From Blastocatellia bacterium (GTDB lineage Bacteria; Acidobacteriota; Blastocatellia; UBA7656): 64,000 bases of DNA. Shown in pieces: positions 1-11,743 of this stretch. A program made the translations under genes and the position numbers. The first letter of the stretch is position 1. The number at the start of each line of letters is the position of its first letter. Where the stretch lies: NCBI GenBank assembly GCA_035275065.1, contig DATENM010000036.1, positions 1 to 64,000 of the forward strand. The letters run 5' to 3'. The notes beneath the pieces were generated by a model. That model was not told the origin of the DNA. It made no database searches and worked only from the letters and a program-made list of their open reading frames with translations.

Positions 1-1
1 C

Positions 2-577
2 TTGATTCAGCGCGATTACAGCGGGCGCTCGTTTTACGATTACTACCTGAAGCGCGGCGACAAAGAAGCCGTGCAGCACACCGAAGAGAAGAAGACCGAC
101 ACCGGGCGCACGGTTTACGGCGGCGGCGGCATCGATCCCGACATCAAAGTGAAGATTTCGGCGCACGAGACCGAGATGATCCGCGTCTGGATCGAGCCGG
201 CTTTCCAGTTCACCCGCGAGCTGGTCGCCGGTCAGGTCGCCGGCCTGTCAGAGTTCAAGATTGATCGCTCGAACGATCACCACCACCGTTTGGCGGCCAG
301 CGAGTTTACGGTCAACGATCAGGTGATTGCGGCCTTCAAGAAGTACCTGGCCGCGCACCCTGAGCTGAAGGCCGACGTGGCGCGCGTTGACAAAGACGCC
401 GACTGGCTGAAGCGCCGGATTCGTTACGAAGTGGTGACGGCGGCTTATGGCGAAGAGATCGCCCGCCAGGTCTTGAACGAAGGCGACGCGCAATGGCTGC
501 GCGCCGTCCAGGAGGTCCCCAGGGCCAAGGCGGCGGCGGAAGACTATCGCCGCGCCCGGCTGGCTTCGTCGCGCTAG
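2..577 (+). CDS. S41-family C-terminal processing peptidase, C-terminal fragment
   Basis: The gene enters from outside the window; only about the last 191 residues are present and the true start is not visible. The stretch TDTGRTVYGGGGIDPDI near residues 33-49 is the signature seen just after the catalytic domain of CtpA/Prc (tail-specific) proteases, which cleave C-terminal tails of exported proteins in the periplasm. The remainder is a mostly helical, charged tail without further recognisable domains. The PDZ domain and the Ser-Lys dyad would lie upstream and cannot be checked. It ends just before a strong bidirectional terminator and faces the Nudix gene. Assignment rests on this one motif. 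Confidence 0.72.
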   Translation: MIQRDYSGRSFYDYYLKRGDKEAVQHTEEKKTDTGRTVYGGGGIDPDIKVKISAHETEMIRVWIEPAFQFTRELVAGQVAGLSEFKIDRSNDHHHRLAASEFTVNDQVIAAFKKYLAAHPELKADVARVDKDADWLKRRIRYEVVTAAYGEEIARQVLNEGDAQWLRAVQEVPRAKAAAEDYRRARLASSR

Positions 578-593
578 ACAGCGCGGCCATCTC

Positions 594-643
594 AAAACAC
601 CGAGCCCGGTCGAAGCAAACGCTTCGACCGGGCTCGGTGTTTT
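594..643. terminator. Bidirectional intrinsic terminator
   Basis: A perfect 23-bp inverted repeat (594-616 and 621-643) with a 4-base loop begins with AAAA and ends with TTTT, so it can end transcripts from both the peptidase (+) and the Nudix gene (-). Confidence 0.85.
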
Positions 644-657
644 GTCTGGTGATCGTT

Positions 658-1239
658 TCATGCCGCCGGCAGCCTGCCGATTGCAATCAGCTTTGCCATG
701 ACGACATCCTGAAGCCGGGCGCGGTATCTGAGGCCGGTCGAGCCGCTCGCCAGCATCGCTTCGCGCATCGGTCCGAGCACCTCGGCCACAGTGGCAAAGC
801 GCGCCTCAACAATTTCATGCGTGTCAATCGGCGCAAGCAAACCGCCTGTCACCTGAGCGCTGAAGACGTGCGACACCCAATCAATCTCGTCGCCCGCGCG
901 GGTGAACTTGACGCGGGCGCGAACCAGGTAACGCTCAAGCTCAACGCGAAGGCCGGTCTCTTCATAGGCTTCGCGCAACGCTCCGACCTCGAACGCTTCG
1001 CCGGGAGCGACCCCGCCCGAAGGCGCGCGGTAGACGTCGGGCGGGTAAAACGGTTTCTTGATGACGACGACCTGTTCGCCTTCGATGATGAACAGAGTTA
1101 CGTCGTGAGCGCGGTCGTGCTTCTGGCTGCGGCGCACGACATCGAATTCGCGCGGCGACATCTCAAACTGCCACCGCACTTCGTCCGGCGCGCCATAACG
1201 CGCTTCAAGCGCCGCGATGATCTCAGCGGTGATGTACAT
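658..1239 (-). CDS. Nudix hydrolase
   Basis: 193 residues. A complete Nudix box lies at residues 75-97: G75, E81, R89-E90, E93-E94 and G96 match GX5EX7REUXEEXGU, so metal-dependent cleavage of a nucleoside diphosphate linked to another moiety is expected. The exact substrate cannot be read from the sequence. Hydrophobic strands before and after the box fit the Nudix fold; the N-terminal 40 residues are an extension of unclear role. It is a single-gene unit convergent with the peptidase; a tandem-word repeat (1242-1265) lies directly upstream of its start, so its promoter must lie in or beyond that repeat. Confidence 0.85.
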   Translation of the reverse strand: MYITAEIIAALEARYGAPDEVRWQFEMSPREFDVVRRSQKHDRAHDVTLFIIEGEQVVVIKKPFYPPDVYRAPSGGVAPGEAFEVGALREAYEETGLRVELERYLVRARVKFTRAGDEIDWVSHVFSAQVTGGLLAPIDTHEIVEARFATVAEVLGPMREAMLASGSTGLRYRARLQDVVMAKLIAIGRLPAA

Positions 1240-1241
1240 AC

Positions 1242-1265
1242 TTAGGGGCTAGGGGCTAGGGGCCG
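1242..1265. repeat. Tandem heptamer array (aggggct)
   Basis: Three consecutive 7-bp words at 1244-1264 (aggggct, aggggct, aggggcc). It is a member of the tandem-word family found throughout the window. It sits just upstream of the Nudix start. Confidence 0.7.
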
Positions 1266-1286
1266 TAGGCAGGCGATCTCTAAGCT

Positions 1287-1483
1287 CCGTTAGGAGCGTG
1301 ATGTTTATAGTTACCGATGTGCTTAAACACTCAAGCCCCGTAGGGGCGCAATGTCATACGGGGCTTCGTCATTTTTAGCGGCTGTAACTATAAACATTGC
1401 GTCCCTACGGGACTGAGAAGAAAAGGGCGCGGCTGGTCACGCCGACCTACTGTGTAACTATAAACATTGCGTCCCTACGGGAC
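1287..1483. repeat. Cluster of ~30-bp interspersed repeats
   Basis: Two identical 30-bp direct copies lie at 1384-1413 and 1454-1483; each ends in the small palindrome gtccctacgggac. A diverged inverted copy lies at 1287-1314 and a related hairpin (gccccgtaggggc type) at 1333-1363. Together they make a 200-bp REP-like cluster between the Nudix gene and the secreted hydrolase. No open reading frame here looks real. Confidence 0.75.
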
Positions 1484-1496
1484 TATGAACTGTCTA

Positions 1497-1524
1497 CTGC
1501 CTCCTGTCTCCTGCTTCCTGCCTC
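1497..1524. repeat. Tandem heptamer array (ctgcctc) abutting a stop codon
   Basis: Four 7-bp words (ctgcctc, ctgtctc, ctgcttc, ctgcctc) in a row, ending at the base before the TAG stop of the minus-strand hydrolase gene. The word is the same as one arm of the array at 15467-15547. Confidence 0.75.
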
Positions 1525-3069
1525 CTATTTTCCTTTCGGGTGTTTGTCGAAGAAGTCCAGCACTGCGGCGAACGATGCGCCGATGATGGTCAGGTGATCG
1601 CTGTCGGGAACTTCAAGATAGGTTACCTTGAGGCCGGCTTTCTGTGCCGCTTCGACCATCTTCTTTGATAGCTCAGGCGGCACAATGCCGTCTTTCGCGC
1701 CGTGGACGACGAGCGCCGGCACGGGCTTCAGCTTTTCGAGCAGAGCGGTCAACGCTTCGCCTTGCGCCGGCGGTCCCGCGGAAATCGGCGCGATGGCGAC
1801 GAAGAGTTCCGGCTTGCGGGCCGCGACGACCCAGGTGCCGAAGCCGCCCAGCGAATGACCCGCCAGATAGACGCGCGCCGGGTCAACCTGATAATTGCGC
1901 ATCACCGCGGCGGCCACCTCCAGAGGGTCTTCGCCGGCGGCGTCTCGATAATTGCTAAACCTGCCGCGCCCATTCACCGCCGCCAGGATGTAGCCGCGCC
2001 GCTCGGCCTCGCCCTTAACGGTTGCCGGGTCGTAGAGGCCGCTGAAAAAAGTTCGCTCATCGCCGAGCGCGCCATGCAGCAAGACGGCGAGCGGGCGGGC
2101 CGTTTTGCCATCGTAGCCCTGCGGCACATAGAGGCGATAAGGAATCAACTTGCCGTCCGTCGCTTGATAAGCGCGCTCGATTTCGCCGCGCTCGGCGGCA
2201 AACGGGTTTTCGCCTTTGGCGAGCGCCGCCAGCCGCGCTTCGATCAAGTCCAGTTCGTCAACCGGGTTGATGGCGACTTCGCCGCGGCCCTTGCTCAACG
2301 GTTGCAGGCGCTGAATCTGAAACTCCGGCGTTGCGACCAGCGCGGCGACCGCTTTCACCTTGGCGTCACTTGACGCCTTGATATCGGCGACCTGCTTTGT
2401 CAACTGCGCGAGGCTGTCACGGTAGTCGTTGATGGCCCAGAGCGGCTGGGTGATGTCAGCGACCTGCTGGCCGCCGGCTTCGATGCGCGCGATGATCGTA
2501 TACGCGCCGTCGGCAAGCGTCAGCCGACGCGCCGTGCCGGCCTGCGCTTCACCGATGGGGATGCGCTCGGTGAGCTGAATCGGCTCCATCGCGCGTTTGG
2601 TTTTCGCGTCACTGGTTGCTTGCTTGCCGGCGGGCGCAATCAGGAAAGTGACGGTCGGCTGGGCGCTGAACGCCTTGTCGGCATCCGTGGGGAAGATGCG
2701 GACGAGCGACAGGCTCAACTCCTGATTCGGTTCCAGCACCAGGCGGTCGGCTTCAACAGTCAGCGAGGCGAGAAATCGCTGCCGCTCGTCCCACGCCTTG
2801 CCTTGAAGCATGGCCGTGCCTTCGGCGAGCGTTTCGATAATGCCGGGAACGTTGCCGTTGCGGAACTGTTCTTCGCCGCGCTTGCGCAAGGGCTCGAAGG
2901 CGTCGAGCTTCGCGCCCGCCCGCCGCTTCTCGTTATAGAGCTTATAAAACGTCTCGCTGCGCGCCAGCAGGTCAGACAGGTAAGGAATCTGCTGCGCCGA
3001 AACCTTGACCGCGCCAAGCGCCACGTAAGCGATCAGCAAAGCCGCGATGGGTCGTGCTTTCATAGTCAT
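1525..3069 (-). CDS. Secreted alpha/beta hydrolase (esterase-like)
   Basis: 514 residues. A signal peptide is visible at 1-25 (charged start, hydrophobic core, VSA|QQ). Residues about 30-290 form a family-unassigned N-terminal region with alternating helical and beta stretches. The C-terminal third is an alpha/beta hydrolase of the dienelactone hydrolase/PHB-depolymerase type: oxyanion motif LLHGALGD near 330, nucleophile elbow GHSLGG with S406, acid D460 in HGAKDG, and H492 in DSDH. The triad is intact, so an extracytoplasmic ester or peptide bond is the likely target; substrate unknown. The stop codon TAG is followed directly by a heptamer array. Upstream (3081-3108) lies another array. Confidence 0.8.
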   Translation of the reverse strand: MTMKARPIAALLIAYVALGAVKVSAQQIPYLSDLLARSETFYKLYNEKRRAGAKLDAFEPLRKRGEEQFRNGNVPGIIETLAEGTAMLQGKAWDERQRFLASLTVEADRLVLEPNQELSLSLVRIFPTDADKAFSAQPTVTFLIAPAGKQATSDAKTKRAMEPIQLTERIPIGEAQAGTARRLTLADGAYTIIARIEAGGQQVADITQPLWAINDYRDSLAQLTKQVADIKASSDAKVKAVAALVATPEFQIQRLQPLSKGRGEVAINPVDELDLIEARLAALAKGENPFAAERGEIERAYQATDGKLIPYRLYVPQGYDGKTARPLAVLLHGALGDERTFFSGLYDPATVKGEAERRGYILAAVNGRGRFSNYRDAAGEDPLEVAAAVMRNYQVDPARVYLAGHSLGGFGTWVVAARKPELFVAIAPISAGPPAQGEALTALLEKLKPVPALVVHGAKDGIVPPELSKKMVEAAQKAGLKVTYLEVPDSDHLTIIGASFAAVLDFFDKHPKGK

Positions 3070-3080
3070 CCTGATTTGAA

Positions 3081-3108
3081 GAGGCTAGCGGCTAGAGACT
3101 AGAGGCTG
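3081..3108. repeat. Tandem heptamer array with facing arm at uvrA stop
   Basis: Words gaggcta, gcggcta, gagacta, gaggctg occupy 3081-3108. A facing arm with complementary words lies at 3211-3230, overlapping the last codons of uvrA; modular element A sits between the arms. Confidence 0.7.
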
Positions 3109-3160
3109 CCCTTGAATTATACAAGTCGTTTGATTCAGTTGCAGCAGGGCGAATAGCAGC

Positions 3161-3215
3161 TTGCCGTGTGGCGCAATCTAACAGATTGCGCCACATCCTA
3201 ATGAATACTGCTCTA
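3161..3215. repeat. Modular palindromic element, copy A (short core)
   Basis: A single hairpin core (gcgcaatctaacagattgcgc, centred near 3180) is preceded by the left module ttgccgtgtggcgcaa and followed by the terminus that reads TAGAGCAGTATTC on the minus strand. Its terminal TAG (3215-3213) is the uvrA stop codon. Confidence 0.75.
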
Positions 3216-6065
3216 GCCTCTGGCCTCTTTGAGAAGTCCGCGCAGGAAGCGGCCCGTGTGCGACGTGGCGCTGTCGGCAATCGCCTGCGGCGGGCCGACG
3301 GCGACGACCTGGCCGCCGGCGTCGCCGCCTTCGGGGCCAAGGTCAATGATCCAGTCGGCGCTCTTAATCACGTCGAGGTTGTGCTCGATGATCACAATCG
3401 AGCCGCCGGCTTCGAGCAGGTGGCGGAAGGCCGCAAGCAAGCGGTTGATGTCGTCGAAGTGCAGTCCCGTGGTCGGCTCGTCAAAGATGTAGAGCGTGCG
3501 CTCGCTGGTCTTGCGCGCCAGGTAGGCCGCCAGCTTGACGCGCTGCGCTTCGCCGCCCGAGAGCGTCGTCGCCGACTGGCCGAGCCGCAGGTAACCGAGG
3601 CCCACGTCATCCAGCACCCGCAGCTTCGAGGCGATGCGGTTGACGTTGCCGAAAAACAACAGCGCCTCGCGCACAGTCATGTTCAACACGTCATGAATCG
3701 AGCGCCCTTTGTAACGCACGTCGAGGATCGCAGGCTTGAAGCGCATGCCCTTGCACTCTTCGCAGGTCAGCTCGACGTCGGCGAGGAATTGCATCTCCTT
3801 GATCTCGACGCCATTGCCCTCGCAACGCTCGCAGCGCCCGCCCGGCACGTTGAAGCTGAAGTGAGACGAGTCGTAGCCGTGCGCCTGCGCCTCGCGCGTC
3901 GAGGCAAACAGGTCGCGGATCGCGTCATAGACTTTGATATAAGTGACCGGGTTCGACCGCGGCGTCCGTCCGATGGGCGACTGGTCTACAAGCACCACGT
4001 CATCGATCTGCTGCGCGCCATCGAGCTTTGCGAAAGAGCCGACGTGACCCGTCCATTCGTGACGCTGCTTCTTGATGCCGGCGTAGAGGATGTCATGCAC
4101 GAGCGTTGACTTGCCCGACCCTGAGACGCCGGTGATGCAGACCATCATGTTGAGCGGGATGTCCAGGTCTATGCCTTTGAGGTTGTGCTCGCTGGCGCCG
4201 CGCACCTGTATGCGTTTGGCGCCGGGCTGCCGCCGCGTCTTCGGCTGCTTGATCTCCAGCTCGCCGCGCAAGTAACGGCCCGTCAGCGACCCGCCCTTGT
4301 TGACCAGCTCTTTCGGGGTGCCTGAAAAGACGACTTCGCCGCCCAGCTCGCCCGCGCCGGGGCCGATGTCTATGACCAGGTCTGCGGCCATCATCATCTC
4401 CGGCTCGTGTTCGACCACCAGAACCGTGTTGCCGATGTCGCGGAGGTTTTCCAGAATGTGAATCAACCGCTGATTGTCGCGCGGGTGCAGGCCGATGGAA
4501 GGCTCGTCCAGAACATAAAGCGCGCCGACGAGGGCCGCGCCGAGGTTGGTCGCCAGTTGAATGCGCTGCGCTTCGCCGCCCGACAACGTCGAAGCCAGGC
4601 GGTTTAATGTCAGGTACTCCAGCCCGACATCAATCAAGAACTTCAGGCGGTTGCGAATCTCCATCAGCAGGCGACCGGCGATGTCCATCTCGGCGTCCGT
4701 GAGGCTGATCTCGTTGAAGAGGACGCCGGCTTCGGCAGCCGTCATGGCGCAGACTTCGGGCAGCGTGCGGCCCGCGACGCGGACGATGCGCGCTTCGAGC
4801 CGCAGCCGCGAGCCCTGGCATTCGGGGCAGAGCGTGTAGCCGCGATACTTCGACAAAAAGACGCGCACGTGCAGCTTATATTTCTTGGTTTCGAGAAAAT
4901 CGAAGAAGCCCTGGACGCCATCGAAGCCGTTGCGGCCTCGGAGAATGGCGCGCTGCTGGTCGCGGGTCAACTGGCGGTACGGCACGTCTGTCGGAATCCC
5001 CGCCGAGCGCGCGAACTTCAGCAGGTCTTTCTGCGCCCAATCATACTGCGGCTTGGTGAATGGCTCGACCGCGCCGCGGCTCAGGCTCAACTCCTGGTTG
5101 GGGATGACGAGGTCGAGGTCGAGGCCGATAGTATTGCCGAAGCCCTGGCAGGTCGGGCAGGCGCCGAACGGGTTATTGAAGCTGAACAGGCGCGGCTCCG
5201 GCGCGGCGTAACGAATGCTACAATTCTTGCAGCCGAAGGCTTCCGAGTAAAAGAGGCGGGTGTGCGCTTCATCGGCCAGCTCGATGACCGCCTGGCCGTG
5301 GCCTTCCTGGTAACAAATCTCCAGCGAATCAACCAGCCGTGTGCGCGTGTCGGGGCGGGCGACCAGACGATCTACGAGCACGAAGGTGTCATCAAAGTTT
5401 GTGTCGGCGTAGCTGTCGGGCGTCGCCAGCTCGATGATCTGCCCGCCTTTGTAGAGGCGCGTGAAGCCGCGCTGCATCAGGCTCATCAGGTGCGCCTTGA
5501 TGCGCGTCTGCTGGCTGACGACGCTGGTGCGAGCGCCGCGCTTCTTCTTCTTGCCGTCGCCGTTGTTACTCGCATCAGGCTCCTCCATGCCGGCGGCGGC
5601 AGGGAAGAGGACATAAAAGCGCGTGCCTTCGGGCAGGGCCAGCACTTCCGTGGCAATCGATTCGGGCGTGTCGCGGCGCACCTCCTCGCCGCAGTTGGCG
5701 CAGAAGGTACGGCCGACGCGTGCGTAAAGCAATCGCAGATAGTCGTAAATCTCCGTCTGCGTGGCGACGGTCGAACGCGGGTTGCGCGTCGAGTTCTTCT
5801 GGCGGATCGAGATGGCCGGACAGATGCCGACGACTTCGTCTACGTCGGGCTTGTCCATGCGCTCAAGGAACTGGCGGGCGTAGGCCGACAAGCTCTCGAC
5901 GTAACGGCGCTGGCCTTCGGCGTAGATGGTGTCGAAAGCCAGCGAGGATTTTCCCGAGCCGCTCACCCCGGTTACCACCGTGAGCTGATTGATAGGAATC
6001 TCGACGTTGACGTTCTTCAGGTTATGAACGCGAGCGCCGCGCACGCGGATAATCTCTTCAGCCAT
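3213..6065 (-). CDS. uvrA: Excinuclease ABC subunit UvrA
   Basis: 950 residues, normal length. UvrA is the damage-recognising ATPase of nucleotide excision repair and acts as a dimer with UvrB in the cytoplasm. Two ABC modules are visible: Walker [10 protein letters not shown] near residue 33 and GVSGSGKST near 640, each with its own LSGGEAQR signature and Walker B ([22 protein letters not shown]). Zinc-binding CxxC pairs occur near 122-125, 283-286, 306-309, and in the C-terminal finger near 735-760. An Asn/Lys-rich insertion near 165-180 sits in the first ABC module. The final residues KEARG are encoded by repeat words and the stop is the end of a modular element. A GGGG ribosome-binding stretch precedes the ATG. 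Confidence 0.97.
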   Translation of the reverse strand: MAEEIIRVRGARVHNLKNVNVEIPINQLTVVTGVSGSGKSSLAFDTIYAEGQRRYVESLSAYARQFLERMDKPDVDEVVGICPAISIRQKNSTRNPRSTVATQTEIYDYLRLLYARVGRTFCANCGEEVRRDTPESIATEVLALPEGTRFYVLFPAAAGMEEPDASNNGDGKKKKRGARTSVVSQQTRIKAHLMSLMQRGFTRLYKGGQIIELATPDSYADTNFDDTFVLVDRLVARPDTRTRLVDSLEICYQEGHGQAVIELADEAHTRLFYSEAFGCKNCSIRYAAPEPRLFSFNNPFGACPTCQGFGNTIGLDLDLVIPNQELSLSRGAVEPFTKPQYDWAQKDLLKFARSAGIPTDVPYRQLTRDQQRAILRGRNGFDGVQGFFDFLETKKYKLHVRVFLSKYRGYTLCPECQGSRLRLEARIVRVAGRTLPEVCAMTAAEAGVLFNEISLTDAEMDIAGRLLMEIRNRLKFLIDVGLEYLTLNRLASTLSGGEAQRIQLATNLGAALVGALYVLDEPSIGLHPRDNQRLIHILENLRDIGNTVLVVEHEPEMMMAADLVIDIGPGAGELGGEVVFSGTPKELVNKGGSLTGRYLRGELEIKQPKTRRQPGAKRIQVRGASEHNLKGIDLDIPLNMMVCITGVSGSGKSTLVHDILYAGIKKQRHEWTGHVGSFAKLDGAQQIDDVVLVDQSPIGRTPRSNPVTYIKVYDAIRDLFASTREAQAHGYDSSHFSFNVPGGRCERCEGNGVEIKEMQFLADVELTCEECKGMRFKPAILDVRYKGRSIHDVLNMTVREALLFFGNVNRIASKLRVLDDVGLGYLRLGQSATTLSGGEAQRVKLAAYLARKTSERTLYIFDEPTTGLHFDDINRLLAAFRHLLEAGGSIVIIEHNLDVIKSADWIIDLGPEGGDAGGQVVAVGPPQAIADSATSHTGRFLRGLLKEARG

Positions 6066-6108
6066 TGTTCCCCTGCTTGTTCTCCATACATGTAAGCAAT
6101 TGTCTGTT

Positions 6109-6120
6109 ATGGTTAACCAT
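6109..6120. promoter_or_regulatory. Perfect 12-bp palindrome upstream of uvrA (possible operator)
   Basis: atggttaaccat is a perfect dyad 44 bp upstream of the uvrA start, within a longer imperfect dyad (gttatgg...atcataac, 6106-6130). A damage-responsive repressor site would make sense for uvrA, but it matches no LexA box I can name with confidence. Confidence 0.35.
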
Positions 6121-6230
6121 CAATCATAACATCGCCGTCATCAGGGAAGCAATTTGTGGCAACCGCGTTGGCTTCTGGTCGGCTTCGGAATTCACTCGCC
6201 GCGACGAATCATGTTATATTCACCCACCTT

Positions 6231-6309
6231 GAGCGGTATTCAATCGGATGTGGCGCAAGGCGGTTAGCTTGCGCCAGGACTCGCGCAAGCTAACCGCTTG
6301 CGCTACAAA
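6231..6309. repeat. Modular palindromic element, copy B (double core)
   Basis: Begins with gagcggtattcaatcgg and contains two inverted halves, gcgcaaggcggttagcttgcgc (6253-6274) and its near-complement (6282-6304). The right terminus seen in copies D and G is missing; the core runs straight into the ribosome-binding site of the next gene. Confidence 0.8.
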
Positions 6310-6318
6310 GGAGGGTGC

Positions 6319-8433
<2,115 letters not shown>

Positions 8434-8449
8434 CAGTCCGGGCCATTGC

Positions 8450-8479
8450 TTGACATCGCTTCATGGCAAAACCTATACT
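8450..8479 (+). promoter_or_regulatory. Sigma-70-type promoter for ribH-nusB
   Basis: TTGACA (8450-8455) and TATACT (8474-8479) with an 18-bp spacer, about 100 bp upstream of ribH. No RFN/FMN riboswitch sequence was recognised in the leader. Confidence 0.7.
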
Positions 8480-8582
8480 CGATAGCGATTGCTGATTGAA
8501 CGTCCGATTCGCACGCGAGCGATCATCCACGCAGCGCCTGGGACGCCAGCGTGGCACGCGTTACCGAAGGAGAGGGAAGCGA

Positions 8583-9047
8583 TTGGCTAAGACGATACAG
8601 GGGCAGTTGAGCGCGGAAGGGCTGCGCGTCGGCATCATCGCTAGCCGGTGGAACGATTTCGTCGTCAGCCGTCTGATCAGCGGCGCCGAAGATGCGCTTG
8701 AGCGGCTAGGCGCTTCGGGCGACGCCATCACCGTCATCCGCGTGCCCGGCTCATTTGAAATTCCGATGGCGGCGCGGCGCGCGGCGTTGAGCAATAAGTA
8801 TGATGCCATCATCTGCCTCGGCGTCGTCATCCGCGGCGAAACTTCACACAACGAATATATCGCTGCCGAAGTCTTCAAAGGCATCGCGCAGGCTTCGATG
8901 GAAACGAACCTGCCCATCGCGCTCGGCGTGGTGACGGCAGACAGTCTCGAACAAGCCATTGACCGCGCCGGCGCCAAGTCCGGCAATAAAGGGTTTGAGG
9001 CCGCAATGTCTGCCGTCGAGCTTGCGAACCTCTACCGCGAATTCTGA
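8583..9047 (+). CDS. ribH: 6,7-dimethyl-8-ribityllumazine synthase
   Basis: 154 residues from a TTG start, which follows a GAAGGAGAGG ribosome-binding site; this gives the standard family length. Lumazine synthase condenses 5-amino-6-ribitylamino-uracil with dihydroxybutanone phosphate in riboflavin synthesis and forms icosahedral or pentameric shells. Family motifs are all present: ASRWND near the N terminus, PGSFEIP, the GVVIRGETSHNEY block holding the catalytic His, and the C-terminal RAGAKSGNKGFEAA block. nusB follows after 45 bp, a common bacterial pairing (ribH-nusB), and the two are probably co-transcribed from the promoter at 8450. Confidence 0.95.
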   Translation: MAKTIQGQLSAEGLRVGIIASRWNDFVVSRLISGAEDALERLGASGDAITVIRVPGSFEIPMAARRAALSNKYDAIICLGVVIRGETSHNEYIAAEVFKGIAQASMETNLPIALGVVTADSLEQAIDRAGAKSGNKGFEAAMSAVELANLYREF

Positions 9048-9092
9048 AAGTGGACGCTGACTGAGCGAAACACCAAGCAGCAAGGTTGAATT

Positions 9093-9542
9093 ATGGGTGC
9101 CAGACGTAAGGCTAGAGTTTGCGCCTTACAGATGCTCTTTCAATTTGATATCGCCCAACCGCGCCTGGACGACCTGACCGGGTTGTACTGGCGGAATTTC
9201 GGCGACGAAATGGGCGACGTGCCGCAGGAGTTTGCCAACAACCTGGCGGTCGGCGCCATCGCTCACCTCGAAGAGATCGATGCGCTGATCAAGCAGCGGG
9301 CAGAGAACTGGCGGATCTCGCGCATGGCGGTCGTGGATCGCAATATCCTGCGGCTGGCGATCTACGAATTCCTCTACGAGGCCGATACGCCGAAGACCGT
9401 CGTCATCAACGAGGCGCTCGAAATCGCCCGCAAGTTCTCGACCTTTGAAGCGACCCAGTTCATCAATGGCATCCTCGATGCCATCAAGCGTGACCTGGAA
9501 ACGAAGCAGAACGCTTCGATTGCAACGAACCGGCAACAGTAA
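9093..9542 (+). CDS. nusB: Transcription antitermination factor NusB
   Basis: 149 residues, all-helical. NusB binds boxA RNA with S10 (NusE) and promotes rRNA antitermination. The N-terminal ARRKARVCALQMLFQFD and the later blocks DRNILRLAIYEF, VVINEALEIARKFS and FINGILDAI are the standard NusB signatures. It is co-directional with ribH upstream and cheA 80 bp downstream; the intergenic hairpin region at 9560-9600 is GC-rich but has no clear U-tract, so read-through into the chemosensory genes is possible. Confidence 0.95.
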   Translation: MGARRKARVCALQMLFQFDIAQPRLDDLTGLYWRNFGDEMGDVPQEFANNLAVGAIAHLEEIDALIKQRAENWRISRMAVVDRNILRLAIYEFLYEADTPKTVVINEALEIARKFSTFEATQFINGILDAIKRDLETKQNASIATNRQQ

Positions 9543-9622
9543 GGCGCACGCGCGCCGACGAATCACGGGGAACCCGGCAGCGCCCAAAGGCTGCGGCGCG
9601 GCTTCCCCGATTCCGTGGACTT

Positions 9623-11743
9623 ATGATTGACGACAAGGCTCTGTTAAGCGAGTACCTGTCCGAGTCCGAAGAGTTGCTCGATTCTTTGCTGACCGACCTG
9701 GACACGCTGGCGGCGCGACCGGCTGACCTACCCGACATCAACCTCATCAACCGTATCTTCCGCACTGTGCATTCGCTCAAAGGGCTGTCGGGCATGATGG
9801 GCCTGCCCGAAGTCCAGCAGCTCACACACGAATTTGAAGACATCCTCGACGACCTGCGATTGGGCCATCTGGCGCTCACAGACGAGACCAAGCCGGCCTT
9901 GCAGGAAGCCGGCGGCGGCATCGCCGCGCTGGTCGGCGGCGCGGCGCGCGGCACCGCCAGCGACGAAGACTTCGAGCGCATGCGCGTCTTGCTGACGGCC
10001 ATCGCCGCGCGCCCAAAGGCCAAAGGCAAACGCGACGAATCGGGCCTTGAAGCCTTGAGCCTGTCGCCGAAAGAGCGCCGCCTGCTCACCGAATATGAAG
10101 AACATCGGATCAACGAAAACCTCGACGCGGGCCGCGCCTTTTACGCCATCGTCGTGCAGTTCGAAGTCGGCAAGCTCGATACCCTCTACCGCGCGCTGAC
10201 CACCAAGCTCGAAAGCAAAGGCGAGTTGATCACGACCCTGCCTGAGTCGGCGTCACGCACGGAGCTGGTCGCCTTTAAGCTCGTGCTCGCCACACAGTTC
10301 AAAGAGAGCGACCTGAAGGCCGTCGTCGAGCCTTTCGAGGGGCGCATCACGCGGCTCGGCCGGTCAACCTGGCGGCGCGCCGGCGCGGCGCTGATCAGCG
10401 TCGGGCGCAGCAAGAAAAAGGCCGGCGATAAAGCGAGCAAAACGCCGGGCGGGGTCTTGCCGCCGGCTTTCGCGCAAGAGTCATTGCAACCGTTGTCGCC
10501 GAGCGTGCGTGTCGAGATGGCGCAGATCGATGAGCTGTCGGGGCTGGCGCACGAGCTATCGATCCAGATGCAGCGGTTGACCGCCATGGCCGACCGCTTC
10601 CTGCTGGCCGCCGGCCTCGGCGCGCTTGAGCAATTCGACCTGCGCTACAGCGCCCGCCGCATCGAGCGCGAGTTCCTTGAGCTGGAAGAGCGGCTCGTCG
10701 AGTTGCGCATGGTGTCGCTGGCGCAGACCTTCACACGGGCCGCGCGATTAGCCGGGCGACTGGCGCGCGAGCTGAGCAAGTCTGTGACCGTCGAAGTTGC
10801 CGGGCGCGAAACCCAGCTTGATAAAGCCATCGTTGATCGGCTGGCCGACTCGATCTATCACCTGCTGCGCAACGCCATCGATCACGGCGTCGAGATGCCC
10901 GAAGCGCGGCGGCTGGCGGGCAAGCCCGCCCGTGGCAAGATCAAAATCGAAGCCAGCCTTGAAGGCGCGCGCGCCGTCATCGCCATTACCGACGACGGGC
11001 ACGGCATTGATGCCGACGCGGTGCGCAGCCGTGCCCTCGAAGCCGGCTTGATCGAGCCCGGCGAAGCCTTGAGCGACGAAGAAACCTTGAGGCTGTTATT
11101 GCGTCCGGGCTTTTCGACGGCGGATTACGTGTCGGCGGTTTCGGGGCGCGGCGTCGGATTGGATGCCGTCGAGCGCACGGTTCACGAGCTGGGCGGCGAG
11201 CTGAGAATCACTTCGGAGAAGGGCCGCTGGACGCGCTTCGAGCTGGCGGTGCCGACGACGCTGGTGATGATCTCGGCTTTCATCGTGCGGGCGAGCGAGT
11301 GGCGCTACGCGATCAACGTCGGGCAGATCGTCGAGCTGCTTTATGTGTCGCTTGATGACGTCATCGGGCGCGACGGCAGGCGCAGCATTCAATGGCGCGG
11401 CCAGACGCTGCCGCTCGTCGAGTTGAAGTATCTGCTGGGGCAGGGCGGGGCGCGCGTCTTTCGTCCGCCGCTGCGGGTGCGGCCAACGGAGGACGGGGCG
11501 GGCGCAGCGCAACAGGCGGCGCGTCGGACTCGTGTGCCGGTCTTTATCACGCGCGCCGCCGACCGTCACGTTGCGATGGCGGTCGAAGAGTTCGAGGCGC
11601 AGCGCGAGATCATCGTCAAATCGCTCGGGCCGCTTACACGGCACATCAAAGCGGTCGTCGGCGCGGTTGACCTCGAAGGCGGCGACGTGGCGCTGGTGCT
11701 GGACCTGCCGAGCCTGCTAATGCTGCGCAGTATGCGAATGTGA
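9623..11743 (+). CDS. cheA: Chemosensory histidine kinase CheA
   Basis: 706 residues. Order of domains: Hpt (1-110) with phospho-accepting H50 in VHSLKG; a 110-300 linker region containing a P2-like segment; a helical dimerisation domain (about 310-390); HATPase with N-box LLRNAIDHGVE, G1 DDGHGID and G2 SGRGVGLDAV; and a C-terminal CheW-like domain (about 550-700). It is a complete class II kinase that would autophosphorylate and pass phosphate to response regulators. There is no fused receiver, unlike FrzE. Neighbours cheW, cheR and cheB form a compact set, but no receptor gene is nearby, so the signal it reads is not apparent here. Confidence 0.93.
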   Translation: MIDDKALLSEYLSESEELLDSLLTDLDTLAARPADLPDINLINRIFRTVHSLKGLSGMMGLPEVQQLTHEFEDILDDLRLGHLALTDETKPALQEAGGGIAALVGGAARGTASDEDFERMRVLLTAIAARPKAKGKRDESGLEALSLSPKERRLLTEYEEHRINENLDAGRAFYAIVVQFEVGKLDTLYRALTTKLESKGELITTLPESASRTELVAFKLVLATQFKESDLKAVVEPFEGRITRLGRSTWRRAGAALISVGRSKKKAGDKASKTPGGVLPPAFAQESLQPLSPSVRVEMAQIDELSGLAHELSIQMQRLTAMADRFLLAAGLGALEQFDLRYSARRIEREFLELEERLVELRMVSLAQTFTRAARLAGRLARELSKSVTVEVAGRETQLDKAIVDRLADSIYHLLRNAIDHGVEMPEARRLAGKPARGKIKIEASLEGARAVIAITDDGHGIDADAVRSRALEAGLIEPGEALSDEETLRLLLRPGFSTADYVSAVSGRGVGLDAVERTVHELGGELRITSEKGRWTRFELAVPTTLVMISAFIVRASEWRYAINVGQIVELLYVSLDDVIGRDGRRSIQWRGQTLPLVELKYLLGQGGARVFRPPLRVRPTEDGAGAAQQAARRTRVPVFITRAADRHVAMAVEEFEAQREIIVKSLGPLTRHIKAVVGAVDLEGGDVALVLDLPSLLMLRSMRM

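Noticed and set aside
594..643. Hairpin at 594-643 as a repeat element
   Set aside because: The A/T-run ends, perfect stem and position between convergent genes fit a bidirectional terminator.
4869..6095. Long open frame antisense to uvrA (about 400 codons)
   Set aside because: High GC content leaves long open frames opposite real genes; its residue composition is that of a shadow and uvrA is certain.
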